From contig OU744448.1 of assembly GCA_916610825.1 (NCBI GenBank), forward strand, positions 5,086,287 through 5,150,286: a stretch of 64,000 nt of DNA, given 5' to 3'. Under the pieces are notes generated by a model. The model was not told the origin of the DNA and did no database searches. It saw only the letters and a program-made list of their open reading frames with translations. The stretch is from Haliclystus octoradiatus (lineage: Eukaryota > Cnidaria > Staurozoa > Stauromedusae > Haliclystidae). The position numbers and the translations under genes were made by a program. Shown here piece by piece: positions 60,201 through 64,000 of this stretch; positions within the stretch are counted from its first letter, which is position 1, and the number at the start of each line of letters is the position of its first letter.

Positions 60201-62977
60201 GGGGCCATTTAACGTTCATTGAACCGTTCATGAACTGTTCATGAACTCCTGAACTGTTTTTGCAGGGGATGATTTAGGGTTGTGATCATACCTGAATTAA
60301 ACTTTGAGCTGAGATTCTTATTGAATATGAGAATGTTTCATCATCTTCATCTTCAACAAATTGACTTGGATCACACGCCCAACTTATTATCTGTCAATAC
60401 CAACACAAAATAAATAATAATTGACTGAATTGGTCAATCAAATCAAGATTATTATTTCATTTTAGTATTTAGCTGAAGAGGAAACTGTCTAGGAAGATTG
60501 GTTCACACAAATCAAAAATTATTTGTTCAATATTTGCACAACAGTCCAGCTGTACAGTGAAACTTGTATATAACGGCCAGCTCCGAGAGATAGATAAATT
60601 GACCACTATAGACAGGTGGCCTTTATATACAGGTTTGATTCAATAGAAAATACTATTTTGACATTGCAAGAGTGACCACTATAGACAGGTGGCCTTTATA
60701 TACAGGTTTGATTCAATAGAAAATACTATTTTGACATTGCAAGAGTGACCACTATAGAAAGGTGGCCGCTGTATAGAGGTGACCGCTATAACAGGTTCGA
60801 CTGTAGTTTAATTTCATTATTTAATCCCTATCCTAGTGCAGCCTAAATTGTGATAATAGGCGAGTCAAGGTATTAACCGGCAGGGTCCGACATAAACGGG
60901 AATCCTAGAATCCTAGATTCCGGAAGGTTAGAGCAAATTCTGAAGAAAATTGCTAGTTTTAATGGTTTATTGGTCAAACATTAACAAATTCAGAAGAAAA
61001 TGTTGAAATGTCCTAGGATTCCAGAAGGCTAACTGTCAACCAAAGTTAATTAGTTGAGCTTTGATAGGAACTGGTTTGTAAAGTTAAACTGTACTTTAAG
61101 TAAGTACAGTCTAAAATGCAACAGGGTTACACTGTACTATAATTTTGTTTATTTCATTTCTATATCCAAATGCTATTATTCCCACAGTCAGACCTGCGAA
61201 AACCAGTTCAGGAGTTATGAACGTTAAATGGCCCAAAATTTTCATGAACTGTTCATGAAAAGTTCATGAAAATTGGAGCCATTCAACGTTCATGAACTGT
61301 TCATGAAGTCCTGAACTGTTTTTCACAAGGGCAAACCCATTCATTTCTAACTTCATTGACGAGGCTTTGTTGACAAAAAGATAATAATGCCCAAACTGTG
61401 TAGGGCCTGTATATGTATGGAATGGATGTGAAAGGTGCGCTGAAAGAAATACTTGGTCATTTGGATTTTGAAAAGATAGGATCTTGAAAAATGATTCTTT
61501 GTTTCCGGAGTTACACAAATATTTATAACATATGCACAAGCATATACAATAGAAATTATCAAAGTGTAGGATTGAATCCGTATGGCCCTTGAATAGTTCC
61601 CTATAAAAACAGTTCTTGAGTTCTTGAATGGGAAATTGGACAAAATTCATGAACAATTTAAGAACTTTTGGCCAATTTTATGTCCATAAACCAGTTCATA
61701 AACGTTTATGAGTTGTCCTTGAACCCAGAAGGAAATCTTCATGAAGTAATCAATTTTTTCCTTATGAGTGGCTGTGACAGGTCCAATTACACAAGTTAGG
61801 TGGCCACGGTTATGACTGGTCAGGTTGAGTCTTTCTCGAACCATAACCCTGTTGGCCACAGTCGGAGCACCAACCATTACACAATACAGCCATCATTTGC
61901 AAAGATTTCAAACGGATGCTGTAAAAATATGTCATACCTGTTCCTCTGTCATTTGCATATAAATCATTGTGTGTAACAAGATGGCTTCTAAATTACCAGC
62001 AACAACATTTTGAAAGCGACGAACTTCAACCAGAGCAGTAATTAATTCAAATACAGCAAATATTAAATTTTCAAAATTTAGCAATTCACCTGAAACATAC
62101 ATGAGATAAAGAAAGCATATTACACAAACGATATTTACGATACACAGCAGCATTTTATATCTATTTCCTGCTGGCAGGGTTCCAACATAGGCTAATTAAA
62201 ATCAAAAAGAAAATAATTTGATTATATTTAATATTCTCTTCAAATTAAAGAAATTACAACATTAGAAGAAGCATTTCAAATGCACGGTTTTCTAAAAATT
62301 TTAAAATAAAAATCAATTTTCTGGAAAATTAAAACATTTGCCAGACCCTGTTGTGTCTGTTGGAAGAAAAGTGCATTTGCCATCACAAAGTTTGGTAATC
62401 CTTGATTTCCAGATAAGCGCAATGCTGAGTTGATGACAATTAGGAGAACTGAAACTACAGACCATCAATCATTAGAATTGAGTTACTAGTCAAGCCCTTA
62501 TAATCTGTGGTGGTCCTTTAAGAGTGGAAGTGGACTTTCTGTAAAGATATGAGGTTAAACTAGAGTAATATATTTACAAGAGTTGGGAAACTCTTTCATG
62601 TACCGCTGCCGGCTTCCATTGGACAGATACCAGTTACATGATTTTATGGCCGCCATATTGTCGTTCCGTCAAACTCAGGTTCGCGAAAATTGAACAAAAT
62701 CACAAAATCATAATTTTCGAGCCTCAAAACTTGAGTGTCCCAATTCTTATAAATAGACTATTATCATCATCATCATCATTCATTCAGTACCTGATGGCTC
62801 TAGTTTAAACTACCTACCGTCTTCGTCAACCACCTCTTCTTTATCTTGAAATGCATTAACAACAACATGAGAATATTCTTCAACATTTGAAGTGAACACT
62901 TCCCAGACAGGAGGGAGAAGAGTTGGAAGATATGTAGCCATGAACTTAGGGAAACCCTTGAGCAAGGTCGTGAAAGC
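39209..62977 (-). CDS. IPO9: Importin-9, C-terminal 752 residues in 22 exons (5' end beyond window)
   Basis: Exons in transcript order: 62977-62818, 62089-61938, 60390-60292, 58402-58296, 56512-56370, 54693-54615, 52929-52875, 52358-52257, 51899-51815, 50854-50787, 49776-49696, 48570-48442, 47718-47660, 47075-46949, 46513-46424, 45828-45662, 44640-44540, 43406-43377, 42915-42797, 42247-42151, 40868-40780, 39328-39209 (TAA). Every junction keeps phase. The product is a HEAT-repeat karyopherin that imports histones H2A-H2B, ribosomal proteins and actin. Diagnostic matches to human IPO9 include [64 protein letters not shown] and [20 protein letters not shown]. An acidic loop (seven Asp then Glu, later [20 protein letters not shown]) precedes the terminal HPM-like segment ending MGIGTN. 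Human IPO9 has 1041 residues, so roughly 280 N-terminal ones lie past 64 kb. The introns, 0.3-2.1 kb, hold most of the MITEs in the window. Confidence 0.96.
40991..41179. mobile_element. Fold-back element with hammerhead-like arms, H1
   Basis: Arms of about 85 bp pair around a TTAAAAGTATC centre and end in ATATAGTTGAAAATAGTCAA and its complement. Each arm has the CTGATGATCGC...GCGTGAAAC core, one per strand. It lies in the importin-9 intron between exons 42151 and 40868. Confidence 0.8.
41104..41143 (+). ncRNA. Hammerhead type-I-like motif in H1
   Basis: Order of parts: stem I TTGC; core CTGATGA (41108-41114); stem II CGC-TTAG-GCG bounded by T and T; GAA (41127-41129); stem III ACTT-T-AAGT; cleavage triplet GTA with H17 at 41139; stem I GCAA (41140-41143). 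All strictly required core bases are present. The T-T apposition at stem II positions 10.1/11.1 is atypical, so catalytic activity is uncertain. Confidence 0.55.
41195..41366. mobile_element. Fold-back element with hammerhead-like arms, H2
   Basis: Inverted arms of about 80 bp meet at an ATCTATCGATTGAATAGAT centre and share ends GTCAAAAATCAGACA with H1-like sequence. The left arm has an 8-base duplication within the motif (AAAGTTTC repeated). It lies 15 bp from H1. Confidence 0.8.
41293..41332 (+). ncRNA. Hammerhead type-I-like motif in H2
   Basis: Stem I TTGC/GCAA, core CTGATGA (41297-41303), stem II CGCC/GGCG bounded by T and T, GAA (41316-41318), stem III ACTT-T-GAGT, cleavage triplet GTA ending at 41328. 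Compared with H1 the fourth stem III pair changes from T-A to T-G, preserving pairing. Confidence 0.55.
41978..42020 (+). repeat. Degenerate hammerhead-like repeat remnant
   Basis: CCTGGTGATCGCC, then AACGGCGTGAAGTGAAACGG, matches the H-family arm with a mutated core (CTGGTGA) and an insertion before GAAAC. No partner arm is seen. Confidence 0.4.
42578..42668. mobile_element. 91-bp palindromic MITE with 9-bp target duplication
   Basis: Ends TAGCCTGCGTACC and its complement, arms of about 40 bp, flanked by CAAAATTTG on both sides (42569-42577, 42669-42677). It has the same TAGCCTGCG terminus and duplication length as the 314-bp element at 28206-28519. Confidence 0.85.
43086..43277. repeat. 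TTCATGAAC palindromic element
   Basis: It starts GAGAAAAACAGTTCAGGAGT and ends CCTGAACTATTTTGGCAGGG, with AAATGGCCCC / GACCATTTAACG in opposite arms. It lies in an importin-9 intron. Confidence 0.75.
43764..44072. mobile_element. Fold-back element H6 with CTGAAGA...GAAACG arms
   Basis: Arms of about 135 bp pair around an AGTTAGTTAGTTGTGCACG centre. The left arm, on the minus strand, has CTGAAGA, a GCAAT/ATTGC stem and GAAACGTTGT, a hammerhead-like core similar to those in Penelope-like elements; the right arm has the first box mutated to CTGAAAA. Stem I pairing is not evident, so it is a weaker ribozyme candidate than H1-H5. Confidence 0.7.
46224..46399. mobile_element. pogo/Tigger-like MITE, copy in importin-9
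   Basis: Inverted ends CAGTCAAACCTGTTATAA and CAGGTTTTACTG are flanked by TA on both sides. The body alternates CTGTCTATAGTGGTCA motifs. The ends resemble pogo/Tigger transposons, which duplicate TA. Confidence 0.8.
46725..46862. repeat. TTCATGAAC palindromic element
   Basis: AACAGTTCATGAA motifs face GTTCATGAACTCATG across about 130 bp, next to importin-9 exon 47075-46949. It is more diverged than the other copies. Confidence 0.6.
47830..48017. repeat. Short MITE with AGTGCAA motifs
   Basis: The left end CAGTATAACCCGCTTAAGTG is loosely inverted at the right (GCACTTCCATGGGTTACACG). The right half resembles sequence at about 32890-32955. Confidence 0.5.
49050..49480. repeat. Truncated copy of fold-back family A
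   Basis: The right half (GTGTCAATC-like complement, CAAGCAGAAAGGTGTTAC, then TTCGTGTCTTATGCACTTTA) matches the right arms of the elements at 12963-13831 and 58441-59272. The left arm is missing. Confidence 0.6.
50019..50222. repeat. TTCATGAAC palindromic element
   Basis: Multiple TTCATGAACT units end with CTTGAACTCCTGGATTTTTC ACAGGG at the right, matching the family terminus. Confidence 0.65.
50586..50755. mobile_element. pogo/Tigger-like MITE
   Basis: Ends CAGTCAAACCTGTTATTG and CAGGTTTCACTG, left flank TA. Same internal CACCTGTCTATAGTGGTC blocks as the copy at 46224-46399. Confidence 0.8.
51020..51178. mobile_element. Fold-back element with hammerhead-like arm, H3
   Basis: Ends ATATGGCGAAAGAGTCAAAG and complement. 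The right arm has an intact hammerhead-like core on the plus strand; the left arm is decayed. It lies in an importin-9 intron next to H4. Confidence 0.75.
51091..51133 (+). ncRNA. Hammerhead type-I-like motif in H3
   Basis: Stem I CTGT/ACAG, core CTGAAGA (51095-51101), stem II CGC/GCG with 8-base loop bounded by T and T, GAA (51118-51120), stem III ACT-TG-AGT, GTA with H17 at 51129. Stem I differs at most positions from H1 and H5 but still pairs fully. Confidence 0.55.
51197..51366. mobile_element. Fold-back element H4 with decayed hammerhead-like cores
   Basis: Arms start AGAAAGGTTGACTCAAAG and end with the complement. Core boxes read CTAAAGA instead of CTGAAGA, while ACTCAGAGTA and stem I CTG/CAG remain on the plus strand. 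Confidence 0.65.
51931..52068. repeat. 3'-truncated pogo/Tigger-like MITE
   Basis: It starts TA-CAGTGAAACCTGTATATAA and follows the family for about 135 bases, then stops. It lies in an importin-9 intron. Confidence 0.65.
52978..53102. repeat. TTCATGAAC palindromic element
   Basis: AAAAAACAGTTCAGTCATTC at left faces ATGAACTCCAGAACTGTTTT at right. Confidence 0.7.
54756..54950. repeat. Two abutting diverged pogo/Tigger-like fragments
   Basis: GTATATAACAACCAGCTTAT begins the first; the second starts CAGTTAAACTGGTCTTTC and contains TTAGCGGACACC, closer to full Tigger termini. Confidence 0.5.
55905..56081. mobile_element. pogo/Tigger-like MITE
   Basis: Ends CAGTCAAACCTGTTATAG and CAGGTTTCACTG with TA on both flanks. 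Confidence 0.8.
56760..56936. mobile_element. pogo/Tigger-like MITE, opposite orientation
   Basis: Ends CAGTGAAACCTGTATATAA and ACAGGTTTGACTG with TA on both flanks. The body is the reverse complement of the copy at 55905-56081. Confidence 0.8.
58036..58212. mobile_element. pogo/Tigger-like MITE
   Basis: Ends CAGTGAAACCTGTATGTAA and ACAGGTTTGACGG with TA flanks, just downstream of an importin-9 exon's donor. Confidence 0.8.
58441..59272. mobile_element. Fold-back element family A, copy 2
   Basis: Ends AAAGTGCACATGACACGA and the inverse, flanked by TTAA-like sequence. Its sequence is highly similar over its length to 12963-13831, including GTTTCTAACGTCCAAGTCAG and GTCGAAAATGTGTCAATCAT. It lies in the importin-9 intron between exons 60292 and 58402. 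Confidence 0.85.
59691..59714. repeat. AATA microsatellite
   Basis: About six AATA tetranucleotide units lie immediately left of fold-back element H5. Confidence 0.8.
59741..59784 (-). ncRNA. Hammerhead type-I-like motif, left arm of H5
   Basis: On the minus strand: stem I CTTGC/GCAAG (5 bp), core CTGATGA, stem II CGCC-GTAT-GGCG bounded by T and T, GAA, stem III ACTC-G-GAGT, cleavage triplet GTA. This is the best-paired copy in the window. Confidence 0.6.
59804..59847 (+). ncRNA. Hammerhead type-I-like motif, right arm of H5
   Basis: Stem I CTTGC/GCGAG (one G-T), core CTGATGA (59809-59815), weakened stem II TGCC/GGAG, GAA, stem III ACT-CGA-AGT, triplet GTA. Confidence 0.5.
60088..60268. repeat. 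TTCATGAAC palindromic element, well preserved
   Basis: Left AACAGTTCACGAGTTCATG and right CATGAACTCCTGAACTGTTT frame arms containing GTTAAATGGCCCC and GGGGCCATTTAAC. The centre is CCTCACAAACAGC. It ends 24 bp before the donor of importin-9 exon 60390-60292. Confidence 0.8.
60555..60803. mobile_element. pogo/Tigger-like MITE with internal 73-bp duplication
   Basis: Ends CAGTGAAACTTGTATATAA and ACAGGTTCGACTG with TA flanks. A 73-bp unit beginning GACCACTATAGACAGGTGGC occurs at 60601 and again at 60674, making this copy longer than the usual 177 bp. Confidence 0.85.
61193..61331. repeat. TTCATGAAC palindromic element
   Basis: GCGAAAACCAGTTCAGGAGT at left, GTCCTGAACTGTTTTTCACA at right, with AAATGGCCC / GGAGCCATTCAACG inside. 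A related partial copy follows at about 61605-61740. Confidence 0.75.
62569..62760. mobile_element. hAT-type MITE, shorter copy 2
   Basis: TATTTACAAGAGTTGGGA at left and TCCCAATTCTTATAAATAG at right match the ends of the 645-bp copy at 21938-22582. The interior (CATTGGACAGATACCAGTTA) matches that copy's right end in inverse orientation. It lies just downstream of importin-9 exon 62977-62818. Confidence 0.75.
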
Positions 62978-64000
62978 CTAATTGTAATTGAGAAATACAT
63001 TTTTCAAAATCATATGTGTTTGTTTTGATAAGACATCTAGAAAGGGCAACTATGATTGTCTATAACATTGGTTTTAATTGTATATAAAGTAGCAGATATA
63101 GTGAATACTGTTCATAGTGACCAGTTACGAGATTAGAGAATATTGGCTACTCTGGTCTGTAGGGTGACCTTAATATATAGGTTTCACTGTATCTTTTACC
63201 TGGTTTGGTATGTGCATTACATGTTTTCTAAGCAAAATACAAGTCTAAAAAAGTAGAGTAAAACCTCGGAAACAGCATCCTTTCCACATCATCATTTTTT
63301 TACTATCAATAAGATATGAGATCACAATTTAACGTCGAAAAAAATATTGAACAAATAACAAGTTAAGCAGAGAAGGGGTATAGAAGCTTTTAATGAGACT
63401 AAATTGGTCTTCCATGCTAAAAATAATGCTGGGTCAAGATTAATCAAGCCAAAGAGCCTGCAGTTTCATTTTTTTCCAGCATATAAAAAACATTCAAACT
63501 TGCCCAATGATTTCATAAACAACACCTACACCTAATTGCCAATGAAACAACAAATTATATCAACACCATTCAACACTCAAGCTTTAAAACTGCGCATCAT
63601 ATACATATTTTTAAAAAGCAGTTATATAAAATGTACAGAGATAAACTGCTATTATATATGCAATGGTCTTTATATACAAGATTGATTTACTAAATACATT
63701 TATGAAATAGAATGAGTGAAACTTTCATTAAAACCCTAATATCGAAACGTTGTCAATCAAACGCCACACAAATAATCCTCATGTGTGACTCGAAATGAAT
63801 TTAAATGTCATGATTATGATATGAAGAGCAGGAAGCAGCGTAAATAAGAAAATGTCTATGAATAATGGTTCTATGATTCAAGGTTTTCTCATATTGAATA
63901 CGCTACTCGTGAAAATTTAAAACAACATTGCACCATATTGGTGATAATGTACAACCATACTGATACGATATTCGTCATCAAACTACAATGTATATGTGCA
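62978..64000. other. Importin-9 intron, no exon recognised
   Basis: No importin-9-like exon is found here. It contains a decayed pogo/Tigger-like fragment (about 63060-63192, ending GGTTTCACTG) and a GAAACGTTGTC remnant at about 63746-63756. Confidence 0.5.

Noticed and set aside
61264-61656. 130-codon and overlapping 96-codon minus-strand frames
   Set aside because: They run through TTCATGAAC repeats in an importin-9 intron; the importin-9 protein is continuous across this intron without them.

Overview
The window looks like nuclear DNA of an invertebrate animal, probably a marine one; an ascidian or similar deuterostome is my best guess, but lineage is inferred only from gene content. It is AT-rich. 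Its genes are cut into many short exons with GT-AG introns, and those introns are packed with non-autonomous transposons. It holds a canonical eukaryotic tRNA-Leu and five protein genes. Bacterial gene structure and CRISPR arrays are absent.

Layout. (1) About 1.3-14.0 kb, plus strand: the 3' part of a modular extracellular protein gene (two thrombospondin-1-like modules, sushi, two HYR, a sushi-like module, a basic linker, two GCC2/GCC3 ephrin-receptor-like modules). Its introns hold a 1.58-kb hAT element and several large fold-back elements. (2) 14.8-15.9 kb: a solo LTR with a perfect 5-bp target duplication and a triplicated 5' end; then tRNA-Leu(UAG) at 16.6 kb. (3) 16.8-20.9 kb: no gene, but clustered hairpin repeats. 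(4) About 20.9-28.7 kb, plus strand: a DUF4743 plus Nudix hydrolase gene of the YJR142W/AtNUDT24 type. (5) 29.5-31.9 kb, minus strand: a single-exon 814-residue secreted protein with an Asn/Thr/Lys-rich linker and a C-terminal SGNH hydrolase domain. (6) 34.0-38.6 kb, minus strand: a complete boule-like (DAZ family) RRM gene in 11 coding exons. (7) 39.2 to beyond 64 kb, minus strand: importin-9, of which 22 coding exons (752 residues, through the stop codon) lie in the window; the N-terminal third lies past the right edge. boule starts about 570 bp downstream of the importin-9 stop on the same strand.

All exon junctions given for the sushi, boule and importin-9 genes keep phase. In the Nudix gene the first junction is ambiguous.

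The most unusual content is in the repeats. Small inverted-repeat elements at 41.0-41.4, 51.0-51.2 and 59.7-59.9 kb carry in their arms a motif that can be folded as a minimal type-I hammerhead ribozyme (CTGANGA core, GAA box, tiny stem III, GTA cleavage triplet). Stems I and III vary between copies but keep pairing. Other notable items are two unrelated-length MITEs sharing TAGCCTGCG termini with 9-bp duplications, a large family of TTCATGAAC palindromes, a pogo/Tigger-like MITE family in importin-9 introns, and TTAA-flanked fold-back elements in two different genes.

The five genes are not an evident pathway; they are ordinary neighbours in an animal genome.
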